A stretch of DNA of 64,000 nucleotides from Oasisia sp. SBJ-2009 (GCA_964017155.1 OZ024864.1:33618529-33682528), one strand, 5' to 3'. Counted from the stretch's first letter, positions 24,427 to 35,189 are shown. Program-made: numbers and translations. The notes: a model not told the origin generated them from the letters alone.

Positions 24427-24745
24427 CAAACACCTGAGATAAAATCTCAAGTAATAAAACAATTCTTTTTGCAGTAAATTTCCGCACTTGCGCATTCATA
24501 TCATCTCAAAACAAAACTGATCTTTGCTTTACATATAGTGAAACCTGCCAATACGAGGATGTGCCAAAAGGATACTTCAAAATGTGTCACTGTAATAATG
24601 TCCCAGTGATATTGCAGCAGCTGTTTCTGTTGTGAAAACATTCCTTGAATTTAATAATGTTTATTTTGTATAGTGTCATACCCAGAGAAATCATAGCACT
24701 TAACATAAGACACATACAGTAAAATAAGACAAATTTAACAAGGAG
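24427..24745. repeat. Dispersed direct repeat, copy 1 (partner 25925-26240)
   Basis: Shared blocks: AAACACCTGAGATAAAA, TTTTTGCAGTAAATTTCCGCACTT, GGATGTGCCAAAAGGATACTTCA, then a minus-strand LINE tail (TGTTTATTTTGTATAGTGTCATA...TAGCACTTAACATA). Both copies lie in the first CNTRL introns seen here. Confidence 0.88.
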
Positions 24746-24988
24746 TTTTCGGATATATGAAAATGCACAGATTTCACCTACTGCGAATTGTGCAGATTCA
24801 CTCAGCATTCAGTAAAAATATTATCATTATTCAGTTGTTACTCAGTTAAATATTTTTTTGCTCACCGCTATCAGCATTACAAGATACAGTTATAGTGTCA
24901 GTGCATGTGTGATTTATACCTTTCAAAAGGGTACTACCAGTGTCAATGAGTGAGGAAGTCACATTGTTGATGACATGTTTTTCTGCAG

Positions 24989-25054
24989 GAGGATTATGCG
25001 AATAAACTACAGGAGACAATTCGCCCTCTCAAGTCTCAGCTGAGCCAATATGGG
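24989..25054 (+). CDS. CNTRL: Centriolin-like exon 1 of those visible
   Basis: TTTTTCTGCAG|GAGGATTAT opens 22 in-phase codons (EDYANKLQETIRPLKSQLSQ...) and ends at GG|GTACGT. It is charged, heptad-like and coiled-coil. Phase 0 at both ends. Earlier exons, including the N-terminal leucine-rich repeats known in vertebrate centriolin, were not found upstream. Either they lie before the window beyond the lectin gene, or this locus is 5'-incomplete. Confidence 0.7.
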
Positions 25055-25136
25055 GTACGTGCCACGCAACTATGTGCTTTCATATTCCAGATACTGTTTA
25101 TAACATACAATAGTTCGTGCTAAGACTATATCTTAA

Positions 25137-25477
25137 AGCAAGGGTGCCATCTTCTCTACTCAGAATTAGCCGAGCAATAATTGGTAACGAGAAGTTTGCT
25201 GCTAGAACGTGGCAAAGTTAAACATCAAAGTGTATTGCAGTAAAATCTGCTCAGCTCGGTGTTATTGCTAATCAATTTTGTTTTGAAATTAGATGTTTTA
25301 TTTACAATTTGAACGTGTTGCAGGCGGAATCTTTCGAATTGCAAACATTGTTCTGAGGTTATAAATTATCCAAACACAAATTGGCAGACAGTAAACCTTC
25401 AACACGCATGTTGTAGTCACAAGAACGTAATATTAAATGAATCATCAATTACAACCTGGAAGCTGGCACCATTGCTT
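25137..25477 (+). mobile_element. ~340-bp MITE-like element, full copy
   Basis: Left end AAGCAAGGGTGCCA and right end TGGCACCATTGCTT are inverted repeats. It shares its interior with 23590-23830 and, in reverse, with 31905-32240. No coding capacity. It sits in a CNTRL intron. Confidence 0.8.
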
Positions 25478-25617
25478 TGATAACATTACTGTATTGTATT
25501 TACTATATTTCTGTGTGAAAGTGTCGCTTAGCAGTAAGATTGCTTTGTTTAAATGTAATGAAATGTAGTGGAATATATATTAAATATACTAAAATGTTAG
25601 TGTTACTGTTCCTTTAG

Positions 25618-25713
25618 GAGCTGTTTGCATCCGGCAGTGAAGAAAGTCGTCACGTTCTGTTTGTTGACGATATTGAAAGAAGAGCTCTAAAGAAACTGAA
25701 AGTGGAACTAAAG
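25618..25713 (+). CDS. CNTRL: Centriolin-like exon 2
   Basis: Acceptor TTCCTTTAG|GAG, donor AAG|GTATGT, 32 codons, phase 0-0. The peptide (ELFASGSEE... VDDIERRALKKLKVELK) turns into a basic/acidic coiled-coil at its end. Confidence 0.8.
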
Positions 25714-25924
25714 GTATGTGACAATATGAAAGAAACTATGGATTGCCTGTGCTACAGTTTCTGACAAATTTAAAACATTTTATTTTATCGATACAATCTA
25801 TATAGAAATGTTTTCCTTTGCTGAAGACACTAAACATAAAAGTAAAGTAAGAGTTTTAACCTTACTTTAAATGTTTAACTTGGCAATGTAGCAGTTAAGC
25901 TAAGTGCTTGCAGACATATTTTTA

Positions 25925-26240
25925 AAACACCTGAGATAAAACTCTAGTAATAAAAAAGGACTTTTTGCAGTAAATTTCCGCACTTTTGTGCATTCATGTG
26001 ATGTCATATAGTGAAACCTGTCAACACCAGGATGTGCCAAAAGGATACTTCATAATGTGTCACAGTAATAATGTCCCACGGATATCGCAGCAGCAATATC
26101 ACTGTTTTGAAAACGTTCGTTGAATGTGAGTTCTATAATAATAATAATAATAATGTTTATTTTGCATAGTGCCATATCCAGAGAATTCATAGCACTTAAC
26201 ATAGACACATACAGGAAAATAAGACAAATTAAACAATATA
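25925..26240. repeat. Dispersed direct repeat, copy 2 (partner 24427-24745)
   Basis: Contains AATAATAATAATAAT and the minus-strand LINE tail (TTTATTTTGCATAGTGCCATATCC... TAGCACTTAACATAG). The same tail recurs at 44778 and 62702. Confidence 0.88.
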
Positions 26241-26361
26241 AATACATAAATTAATGTTGTTAGTTTAAAAGTTAAAATAATAAATTATAATGTAAAATAG
26301 AGATATAAAAGAAGTTCAATTAATTAATTGCAACACAAAAATGAATAAATTACAGCAAAAT

Positions 26362-27507
26362 GCTCTAAGTCACCCTCCAGTGAGACCAATGACTCTTCTC
26401 TGGGTCTCTAAGTCACCCTCCAGTGAGACCAGTGACTGTTCTCTGGGTCTCTAAGTCACTCTCCAGTGAGACCAGTGACTGTTCTCTGGGTCTCTAAGTC
26501 ACCCTCCAGTGAGACCGGTGACTGTTCTCTGGGTCTCTAAGTCACCCTCCAGTGAGACCAGTGACTCTTCTCTGGGTCTCTAAGTCACCCTCCAGTGAGA
26601 CCAGTGACTGTTCTCTGGGTCTCTAAGTCACCCTCCAATGAGACCAATGACTCTTCTCTGGGTCTCTAAGTCACCCTCCAGTGAGACCAGTGACTGTTCT
26701 CTGGGTCTCTAAGTCACCCTCCAGTGAGACCAGTGACTGTTCTCTGGGTCTCTAAGTCACCCTCCAGTGAGACCAATGACTCTTCTCTGGGTCTCTAAGT
26801 CACCCTCCAGTGAGACCTGTGACTGTTCTCTGGGTCTCTAAGTCACCCTCCAGTGAGACCTGTGACTGTTCTCTGGGTCTCTAAGTCACCCTCCAGTGAG
26901 ACCTGTGACTGTTCTCAGGGTCTCTAAGTCACCCTCCAGTGAGACCTGTGACTGTTCTCTGGGTCTCTAAGTCACCCTCCAGTGAGACCAATGACTCTTC
27001 TCTGGGTCTCTAAGTCACCCTCCAGTGAGACCAGTGACTGTTCTCTGGGTCTCTAAGTCACCCTCCAGTGAGACCAATGACTCTTCTCTGGGTCTCTAAG
27101 TCACCCTCCAGTGAGACCAGTGACTGTTCACTGGGTCTCTATGTCACCCTCCAGAGAGACCAGTGATTGCTCTCTGGGTCTCTAAGTCACCCTCCAGTGA
27201 GACCAGTGACTGCTCTCTGGGTCTCTAAGTCACCCTCCAGTGAGACCAAATACTCTTCTCTGGGTCTCTAAGTCACCCTCCAGTGAGACCTGTGACTGTT
27301 CTCTGGGTCACTAAGTCACCCTCCAGTGAGACCAGTGACTGTTCTCTGGGTCTCTAAGTCACCCTCCAGTGAGACCAGTGACTGTTCTCTGGGTCTCTAA
27401 GTCACCCTCCAGTGAGACCAGTGACTGTTCTCTGGGTCTCTAAGTCACCCTCCAGTGAGACCAGTGACTGTTCTCTGGGTCTCTAAGTCACCCTCCAGTG
27501 AGACCAT
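26362..27507. repeat. 43-bp minisatellite, about 26 units
   Basis: The unit begins CTCTAAGTCACCCTCCAGTG and ends TGTTCTCTGGGT. Variants fall into GACCAGTGACTG, GACCAATGACTC and GACCTGTGACTG subtypes that alternate in blocks. The array ends only about 16 bases before the 3' splice site of the next exon, so it supplies the intron's branch-point and polypyrimidine region. Confidence 0.97.
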
Positions 27508-27523
27508 GGACCGTGTGTTGTAG

Positions 27524-27693
27524 GACCGCCGGGCTGAGTTGGAAGCCCTTGACCTGGCTGTGGGACTGCAGAAGTCTCAGCTCCACCACATGAGGGAGGT
27601 GGAGAGGGACTTACTGGGGAAGAGGGAGGACGCAGCCAGGGAACTCAAGGAGCTGAGGAGGAGCAACACGAAGACACTGCCACAGAGAAGGAG
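27524..27693 (+). CDS. CNTRL: Centriolin-like exon 3
   Basis: Acceptor GTGTTGTAG|GACCGCCGG; donor AAGGAG|GTGGGT at 27694. 170 nt, phase 0 in and 2 out. The peptide begins DRRAELEALDLAVGLQ, continues through a MREVERDLLGKREDAARELKEL coil and ends TLPQRR. The long ORF running on past the donor is read-through into the GA minisatellite. Confidence 0.85.
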
Positions 27694-29096
27694 GTGGGTT
27701 GGAGAGGGAGGTGGGAGGGAAGGAGAGGGAGGTGGGAGGGAAGGAGAGGGAGGTGGGAGGGAAGGAGAGGAAGGTGGGAGGGAAGGAGAGGGAGGTGGGA
27801 AGGAAGGAGAGGAAGGCGGGAGGGAAGGAGTGGGAGGGAAGGAGAGGAAGGTGGGAGGGAAGGAGAGGGAGGTGGGAGCGAAGGAGAGGAAGGTGGGAGG
27901 GAAGGAGAGGAAGGTGGGAGGGAAGGAGAGGAAGGTGGTAGGGAAGGAGAGGGAAGGAGAGGGAGGTGGGAGGGAAGGAGAGGGAGGTGGGAGGGAAGGA
28001 GAGGGAGGGAAGGAGAGGGAGGTGGGAGGGAAGGAGAGGGAGGTGGGAGGGAAGAGAGGGACGTGGGAGGGAAGGAGAGGGAGGTGGGAGGGAAGGAGAG
28101 GGAGGTGGGAGGGAAGGAGAGGGAGGTGGGAGGGAAGAGAGGGAGGTGGGAGGGAAGGAGAGGGAGGTGGGAGGGAAGGAGAGGGAGGTGGGAGGGAAGG
28201 AGAGGGAGGTGGGATGGAGAGGGAGGTGGGAGGGAAGGAGAGGGAGGTGGGAGGGAAGGAGAGGGAGGTGCGAGGGAAGGAGAGGGAGGTGGGAGGGAAG
28301 GAGAGGGAGGTGGGAGGGAAGGAGAGGGAGGTGGGATGGATGGAGAGGGAGGGAAGGAGAGGGAGGTGGGAGGGAAGAGAGGGAGGTGGGAGGGAAGGAG
28401 TGGGAGGGAAGAGAGGGACGTGGGAGGGAAGGAGAGGGAGGTGGGAGGGAAGAGAGGGAGGTGGGAGGGAAGGAGTGGGAGGGAAGAGAGGGACGTGGGA
28501 GGGAAGGAGAGGGAGGTGGGAGGGAAGGAGAGGGAGGTGGGAGGGAAGAGAGGGAGGTGGGAGGGAAGAATGGGAGGGAAGGAGAGGGAGGTGGGATGGA
28601 TGGAGAGGGAAGGAGAGGGAGGTGGGAGGGAAGGAGTGGGAGGGAAGAGAGGGACGTGGGAGGGAAGGAGAGGGAGGTGGGAGGGAAGGAGAGGGAGGTG
28701 GGAGGGAAGGAGAGGGAGGTGGGAGGGAAGGAGAGGGAGGTGGGATGGATGGAGAGGGAGGTGGGAGGGAAGGAGAGGGAGGTGGGAGGGAAGGAGAGGG
28801 AGGTGGGAGGGAAGGAGAGGGAGGTGGGAGGGAAGGAGAGGGAGGTGGGATGGATGGAGAGGGAGGGAAGGAGAGGGAGGTGGGAGGGAAGGAGAGGGAG
28901 GTGGGATGGAGAGGGAGGTGGGAGGGAAGGAGAGGGAGGTGGGAGGGAAGGAGAAGGAGAGGGAGGTGGGAGGAATGGACAGGGAGGTGGGATGGACGGA
29001 GAGGGAGGTGGGAGGGGAGGAGAGGGAGGTGGGTGGGAAGGAGAAGGAGGTGGAAGGGAAGGAGTGGGAGGGAAGGAGAGGGAGATGGGTGGGAGG
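27694..29096. repeat. 21-bp purine minisatellite starting at the 5' splice site
   Basis: About 65 units of GGGAGGGAAGGAGAGGGAGGT with 5- to 10-base deletion variants (GAAGAGAGGGACG, TGGATGGA). The first unit grows out of the exon boundary: exon end GGAG|GTGGGT resembles the GGAG|GTGGGA inside every unit. All plus frames and one minus frame stay open, giving 386-527-residue false ORFs. Confidence 0.97.
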
Positions 29097-29533
29097 GAAC
29101 TTGACCTTTTTAGTGAACATTGCTAGAGATTTGAAAAAGGGAATGTTTATGTTTTGCAAGCATTTGTTATTATTTTACCTGAATTGGTGTCATTTTATGG
29201 GCAGAACTGTAATTTTGATATTTATAAAAATATTTATAATTATTATAATTCTGTTAATCCCATTGCTAGTACAGTAAATAATTTGTTAGGCACCATACAT
29301 ATATTCCTAATATAAGAACCATAATAATATAATACTTGTGCGTAGTGATACTATTTAATTTGTATTTTTCTATATTGCCCGCAACTGTCACATATAGTCT
29401 TAACACTTTATAAACTGTGTACCTAGTTTATCCACTTTCAAATGAACATGGTATTTTCCATTGTCCTGTGATGCACAATACACTGTACCATTATCAATAA
29501 AAACAAAATGTGCTATTTCAATCTTCCCCACAG

Positions 29534-29744
29534 AGAGTTCCTAGATGGCACCATCATCTACGATGTTAATGAGTCGGACTACGTCTATGAGTATGACCCA
29601 AGGTCGCGGCGACCTCGACCCGACTATCTCAGCGATGAGATCAAGTGCCTTGAGGCCACGCTCGCAAAGCGAAAGGCGGAACTGCGAGAGGCCGACCGCC
29701 TGCTTCTGGAGTGTGAGGCTGACCTGATTGATGCTCGCAAAGAG
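29534..29744 (+). CDS. CNTRL: Centriolin-like exon 4 (signature coiled coil)
   Basis: Acceptor TCTTCCCCACAG|A, donor AAAGAG|GTGAGA, 211 nt, phase 2 in and 0 out. After a short DGTIIYDVNE...DYLSDEI linker comes KRKAELREADRLLLECE. This is almost identical to the RRAELREADRLLLE stretch I remember from human centriolin and is the strongest single identification point. The protein acts at the mother centriole and, in dividing cells, at the midbody during abscission. Confidence 0.93.
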
Positions 29745-29816
29745 GTGAGAGGTCACGCACAGCAGTCATGTGATCTGTCTCGTGTGTGATGTTGTAGTCT
29801 TAAGTGACAACGGTGT

Positions 29817-29928
29817 CACACACACATACATACACACACACATTCACACAGATACATACACGCACGCACGCATGCACATACACACACACACTTATGTACA
29901 CACACATATATATATATATACCCACACA

Positions 29929-29979
<51 letters not shown>

Positions 29980-29997
29980 ATACACACACACACACCA
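29817..29997. repeat. (CA)n microsatellite in intron
   Basis: CA and CACG tracts with a short TA piece. Confidence 0.95.
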
Positions 29998-30083
29998 GAG
30001 GATAGCATTAAGTGCCTCTGGATACTAACAAACCACCACTCTCCCATCCTTAGCCATAAGCCGTTTGTATCCTGGCTAAGCAG

Positions 30084-30281
30084 ACCCTGCGTCAGTTTGA
30101 GGAGGCGTGTGCGTCCCTCACGTCTGCCCTCACAGACAGCGAGAAGCTGGAGAGACGGGCCCACGAGGCGGGGGTGAACCTCGTGAGGGCTGAGGACCAG
30201 CTGCGATTGATGCAGAGGCAGAACAACGACCTCACGATGAGACGGAAGGACAGCGAGAGAATGCTTAGCGAGATCGAGGCG
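30084..30281 (+). CDS. CNTRL: Centriolin-like exon 5
   Basis: 66 codons, phase 0-0, donor GAGGCG|GTAAAT. Contains KLERRAHEAGVNLVRAEDQLR, matching the human ELERRAQE-AVNLVKADQQLR segment in the same order after exon 4. The acceptor is either GCTAAGCAG|ACC (used here) or GGCTAAG|CAG, 3 bases earlier. Neither has a good polypyrimidine tract. Confidence 0.9.
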
Positions 30282-30285
30282 GTAA

Positions 30286-30640
30286 ATAATAATAATATAA
30301 TAATAATAATTCCGTTGCTTTATATAGTGCTTTTTAGCTAACTAAATATCAATCAAAGCGCTTCACATTAATACGATGTGTTCACTAAATCTAAAATATA
30401 AATTAACTAAACACATAAGGTAAGATAACAATAAATGAGCTAAGATAAATAAGTAAATAAACTAAGATCAATAAAAACACATTACTATGACGTGTTGACC
30501 AAATCTAAAATATAGACTAATTAAATACATAAGGTAAGATCAAATTAGTAATCTAATTTAAATAAGTAATGTAAGAGCAATAAGTAAGTAAAAATTAATA
30601 AATAAGCTAAGATAAATAATTATAAAACAATAACTTAGTG
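30286..30640 (-). mobile_element. LINE 3' tail and AT-rich 3' UTR
   Basis: AATAATAATAATAATAATT... TTTATATAGTGC... CAAAGCGCTTCACATTAATA. This is the minus-strand form of the same tail seen at 42660-42745. A 40-bp internal repeat (ACTAAATCTAAAATATA...AAGGTAAGAT) occurs twice. It lies only 5 bases past the exon 5 donor. Confidence 0.7.
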
Positions 30641-31149
30641 TGTAAAAATTTATTTTTCTGTAAATGTCTTTGTCTTCTTATTAATAGGCTGATATTGGAA
30701 TTGTAATAGCATCACCTCCTCGTGTCATGGTTCACTCGCCTTCATCTGTGTTCTCTTGCTTCCTTGAATTATTGGCTTCTGATTGGTAATACATTTGAAA
30801 AACTCACAAAGAGATTTTTTTCCAATTGACACATTTAGTTATAATTCATCCCGACAGGTGGCATCACTGTTGAGGTCTGCCATTGTTTGCTGCGTGCAAT
30901 GTTGTGATTGATGACTCAGAAGTGAAGTGGTCATAACAACAAGCTAATCCTGACGTCAATAAGTCATATCCCAGTAATCCAGAAAACATGGCACGCAAAC
31001 GTCTTTTGAAGGAATACAATTTCCAAACATTAGTACATCCTGCTATATGCATGAGAGCTATAGCTGAAACACTTGCTAATCCAAAAACGTAGAGGTCAAA
31101 CAATTTGGATTAACAAAATTCATCACAACACAATTACATTACTTTCCAG

Positions 31150-31400
31150 TAAAATTTATAATAATAAAACCATTTATATAGCACCATAAATCCAAGTTAC
31201 CTTGTTCGAAGTCGCTGTTACAACAAATCATAGAAAGAAACTAAAAGTAAAAAATCATAAAAGTATAGCATCAAATATCGAAATAAATTATCATAAAAAT
31301 ACACATACTTATAATAATTACAAAATTACTTATAATAATAATACATATTATGAATGTAAAAGTACTAAAAGCAGCTCAGAATAATAAATAAATAAGTAAA
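31150..31400 (-). mobile_element. Possible further LINE 3' tail
   Basis: ATAATAATAAAACCATTTATATAGCACCATAAATCC, then an A-rich stretch with AATAAT motifs. Weaker match than the other tails. Confidence 0.45.
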
Positions 31401-31558
31401 TCCTAAAAACTTAAAATGTACGTCAATGTTCATGAGTAAAAAGCTCTTTTGAATAAAATTAACAAGTTTTAAGGAGTAGATATTGTACACTTATCAGTAC
31501 ATTTCTTTTGCATGCTAAGCACTGTCTACATGTCTCAGTTCACCTCTCATGCTTGCAG

Positions 31559-31623
31559 GTGATAGCACAAAAAGATGATGAGTTCCAACAAGCAGACGTG
31601 AAACTGAGATTAGCCACACAAAG
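31559..31623 (+). CDS. CNTRL: Centriolin-like exon 6
   Basis: Acceptor CATGCTTGCAG|GTG, donor AAAG|GTGGGT, 65 nt, phase 0 in and 2 out. Peptide VIAQKDDEFQQADVKLRLAT; human centriolin has VAAKDSDFQ at the same position. The other two frames contain stops, which fixes the reading frame. Confidence 0.87.
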
Positions 31624-31904
31624 GTGGGTGGATTAGACTAAGACTGATGTCACTGTAAGCTTAGACGATTGTCACCAAGTCATACAGGTGACAGGTATGT
31701 CAACAAAGCTGACATCAATCCTGTATTCTGGCCATCTGATATTGGACACAGGGTCATTTAGAGAAAGAAATCTCACACAATTCAAATGAGACGCTTAGTC
31801 TTAATAAAGAGGTTAACATCTATTTAATTAACAATCTAATCAGACCAGTAAATGTCATATAAACATATACCTTTAATATCAATATGTAGATGTTTGTTGC
31901 TTAT

Positions 31905-32240
31905 AGCAAGGGTACCAGCGCCCAGGTTTTATGTTTGTCATTTAGTATTACATTCTTATGACTACGACATGCATGTTGAAGATTTACTGCCTACTAGTCC
32001 GTGATTGGTTGCTTTATTAAGCTGGAACAATGCTCGCAATTCGAAAGATTCCACCTGCATCATGTTCAAATGTTAAACAAAACCTCAAGTTTCAAAACAA
32101 ATTGCCAATATTGCTGAGGTGAACAGACTTAGCCGCAATAGCCTTTGATGTTTAACTTTCCCACGTTCTAGACAGTAGACTTCCCGTTAAAAATTACTGT
32201 TTGGCCAATTCTGGGCAGAGGACCCTTTAGCCAAGCCCAG
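31905..32240 (-). mobile_element. MITE-like element, inverted copy
   Basis: Reverse complement of the 25137-25477 family. The left end AGCAAGGGTACCAGCGCC mirrors the right terminus of that copy, and AACTTTCCCACGTTCTAG and GCCAATTCTGGGCAGAGGACCCTT lie at the right. It ends about 27 bases before the exon 7 acceptor. Confidence 0.78.
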
Positions 32241-32266
32241 TGGGAAACTAGCTGATCTTGTTGCAG

Positions 32267-32393
32267 ATTGTCGGATATGGAAGCGTCAATTTCCCGAGCA
32301 GAGAATGAGCGCAGAGAGAAACTATCTCTAGCACAGGAGAGTGACGACATCTTGTCAACGAAATGACTTGAGCTGACCTTATTAACTCAGCAG
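32267..32393 (+). pseudogene. CNTRL: Centriolin-like exon 7 with in-frame TGA
   Basis: Acceptor GATCTTGTTGCAG|A, donor CAGCAG|GTAGGA, 127 nt, phase 2 in and 0 out. The frame set by exon 6 gives LSDMEASISRAENERREKL, then ...DDILSTK-stop-LELTLLTQQ. The TGA is at 32364-32366. Both sides remain good coiled coil and phases fit exons 6 and 8. In the human protein I recall AKRAELEKL here, so the stop replaces an Arg, as a CGA to TGA change would. No alternative donor upstream of the stop has the right phase. Translation would end here unless the stop is edited, read through, polymorphic or a sequencing error. Confidence 0.82.
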
Positions 32394-32720
32394 GTAGGAG
32401 TACTTGTGTCACATGACATACCAAATAAGATCAAATGTGACCATGGATAATACTGTGGTCAATTAGGTTGGCCTCAAGTTGGATTCATTGATATGTTAAT
32501 AATTTCAGCATGTCCGGTTTAAAAAAAATCATCTTTATAACAATTGTTAAAAGAATCATTAGATGATAGGTTATCCTGTCATATTAGGGCACATGGGGGC
32601 TAGAATATCAGATAATTATTCTACTGCTCTTGTACAATTTTGTGTAATTGGAGCATTTCACTGAGAACACACGAGGAAAACAATCACATACAGACCAAAC
32701 GTTGTTGTGTTTCACGACAG

Positions 32721-32938
32721 GATGACAGCGAGCTGCAGGGTGACACGAGTGACGTCCAGGAGTTGACGACAGAACTGGAGCATCTGAAGCGACAAGTGGA
32801 GCAGGCTAGAGCCAAGTTGGTGGAGCTTGAAGCCGAGAGGACGACAGCTGAGACGGCTGTTGCGAAACTGAAGCGAGAGAAGGTTCAGCTGGATGAGACC
32901 CACCGAGGTCTGCACAGTCAGGTCCACCAACTGAAAAG
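32721..32938 (+). CDS. CNTRL: Centriolin-like exon 8
   Basis: Acceptor GTTTCACGACAG|GAT, donor AAAAG|GTGATG, 218 nt, phase 0 in and 2 out. A continuous heptad coil: TTELEHLKRQVEQARAKLVE, followed by TAETAVAKLKREKVQL and HRGLHSQVHQLKR. Confidence 0.9.
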
Positions 32939-32954
32939 GTGATGTCTTGTGACT

Positions 32955-33080
32955 TCAGCAGGGCCCGTACGGGGCCTTGAAAGTCTTGAAAAGGCTTGAA
33001 TTTGATTGGACCAAATTCAAGGCCTTGAAATCGTTGAATTTTATAAAGTAGTCTTGAAAAGTCTTGAATTTAATTGTGGT
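32955..33080. repeat. CTTGAAAAG/CTTGAATTT dispersed repeat
   Basis: GGGCCCGTACGGGGCCTTGAAAG followed by several CTTGAAAAGTCTTGAATT words. It resembles a widespread short interspersed repeat of aquatic animals, but I could not define its ends. Confidence 0.5.
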
Positions 33081-33194
33081 CAATAAATAAGTTGTTTGAC
33101 TCAATTGTCATGACAAACTAACAGATGTAGGCCAGTGGCAGTCGGGCGGAAGGGAAAGCCAACGCACAAAAAGAACTCGCTGTTCTTAGTCGAG

Positions 33195-33922
33195 TAAGGT
33201 GAGGCGAGGGTGATCTCCCCGGCATGCGAGGGTGATCTCCCCGGCATGCGAGGGTGATCTCCCCGGCATGCGAGGGTGATCTCACCGACATGCGAGGGTG
33301 ATCTCCCCGGCATGCGAGGGTGATCTCCCCGGCATGCGAGGGTGATCTCCCCAATATGCGAGGGTGATCTCCCCGGCATACGAGGGTGATCTCCCTGGCA
33401 TGCGAAGGTGATCTCCCTGGTATGCGAGGGTGATCTCCCCATCATGCGAGGGTGATCTCCTTGGCATGAGAGGCTGATCTCCCTGGCATGCAAGGCTGAT
33501 ATCCCCGGGATGCGAAGCTGATCTCCCTGGCATGCGAGGGTGATCTCCCCGGCATGCGAGGCTGATCTCCCTGGCATGTGAGGCTGATCTCCCCGGCATG
33601 CGAGGCTGATCTCCCTGGCATGTGAGGCTGATCTCCCCGGCATGCGAGGGTGATCTCCCTGGCATGTGAGGCTGATCTCCCTGGCGGGTGAGGCTGATCT
33701 CCCCGGCATGCGAGGGTGATCTCCCTGGCATGTGAGGCTGATCTCCCTGGCATGTGAGGCTGATCTCCCTGGCATGTGAGGCTGATCTCCCCAGCATGTG
33801 AGGCTGATCTCCCTGGCATGTGAGGCTGATCTCCCCGGCATGCAAGGGTGATCTCCCCGGCATGCGAGGCTGATCTCCCCGGCATGCGAGGGTGATCTCC
33901 CCGGCATGCGAGGGTGATCTCA
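33195..33922. repeat. 22-bp minisatellite, about 33 units
   Basis: Unit GCGAGGGTGATCTCCCCGGCAT. Since 22 is not a multiple of 3, the minus strand passes through all three frames every 66 bases. No frame has a stop, so three overlapping ORFs of 22-residue periodic peptide appear; they are not genes. Variants (CTGATCTCCCTGGCATGTGAG) cluster in the middle. Confidence 0.97.
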
Positions 33923-34030
33923 GTCATATTAACACTTACTGTGAAACTTCAAATTGAGATGATTCAGTCAACTTGAACATACTGATCAATTTTAACCACA
34001 TCTCTTAACCCTTGCCTTCTGTGGTTGCAG

Positions 34031-34189
34031 AACGGAGCAGCAGATTGAGGAGAGAGTGAAGAGCAGAAGGTTAAAGCTGGAGCGTCTGGACGGAGAGCTG
34101 CGGCAGATTGAGGCTGCCCTGGATGAGGGGAGGGACAGGAAGGGGGCTGTGGATAGGGTTATGCTACTGACAATGTTGAACGTGCGAAG
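34031..34189 (+). CDS. CNTRL: Centriolin-like exon 9
   Basis: Acceptor CTTCTGTGGTTGCAG|AAC, phase 2 in. Peptide TEQQIEERVKSRRLKLERLD, then GELRQIEAALDEGRDRKGAV. The donor is taken as GCGAAG|GTAGCT at 34190 (phase 2, matching exon 10). The last dozen residues (MLLTMLNV) are less coil-like, so an earlier donor is possible. Confidence 0.78.
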
Positions 34190-34199
34190 GTAGCTTGTC

Positions 34200-35160
34200 C
34201 GTACTAATCCTGTGCATGCCTGCCGTGTCATTTACCACAATCTTTGGCACCCCCTAATGGCGATAGTAATTCACGTTGTCTCCAATCATTAATCATTTTC
34301 AAAGCAGATATTTGTGTTTGTTTTCATCGAGTGCAACAAGGAAGCACATAAGAGCATGGATACATGCCATAATTAAAGATCCCTCTTAAATTTCATCTTT
34401 AAACCTATTGCATTTCAGATTAATGGTGAGCTGGGTAATTTGATCAACTAAGTAATTTGACTTTGGTGAAACAATTGGACAAACACCTATTTTTAACTGG
34501 GTACAGTCATGTATTGGCTAACAATGGTAAAAGTGGAGTGGCTCTATATATATAACAGCATAAAAATATCAACACGCAAGCTATTTGGCCTAACAACAAA
34601 GTTTGTTCACTTTGTTCAATGATTTTAGCACTGCTTTGAAACTGGTCTTGTGATTCCGTTGTCAACAAACATAGAATTTATGTTTTGAAAATTATCTGTG
34701 GCGATGATCCCTCCTGCCTTGAATGCACCTTGAATGCCGTCTTTCACAACCTGTTTCTGTCTTCACAAGCTGCAGCATACTTCAGTACGTCTTAGTTGAC
34801 ACATTTAGATATACACTTTCTTTATAACACATCAACATTGTTTACCAAATTATTATATTTAAATACACATTGAATTAACTTCATGTGTACTTGTTTCTGT
34901 TCAGCTTATATGTTGTTAATCGCTTTATTCATCCACATTCGTTGGATTTTAATACACACGTATTACTTGTGCTACCAACACACACTGATATCATAGCTTT
35001 ATGCACAGACCCGTTCACCCGTCATTTGGATGGGTAAAACCTGTTGTGGACGGGTAGAAATATGGGTGGACTGGTGGTCGACGGGTAAAAGAATGAAGTA
35101 AAGAGCAAAAAAGGTGTCAGTCGTGGCTTGAAAATAGGTGCCACTTGTCTGTTTTTAGTT
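34200..35160. other. Intron without recognised elements
   Basis: AT-rich unique sequence. No exon-like ORF with matching phase was found. Confidence 0.5.
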
Positions 35161-35189
35161 TTTTTCAGGTCGTAAAGTAAATCTCAACT

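Noticed and set aside
26362..27507. CRISPR-like look of the regular 43-bp array
   Set aside because: Units are contiguous with no unique spacers and lie in a eukaryotic intron.
27539..29277. Gly-Arg-Glu-rich ORFs of 386-527 residues and a 504-residue Pro-Ser-rich minus ORF
   Set aside because: Only the first 155 bases of the 27539 ORF are exon; the rest is the intronic purine minisatellite open on both strands.
33101..33927. Minus ORFs with a 22-residue period (MPGRSPSHAGEISLACRGDH)
   Set aside because: A 22-bp array without stops in any minus frame; all three frames give similar ORFs, so there is no sign of protein selection.
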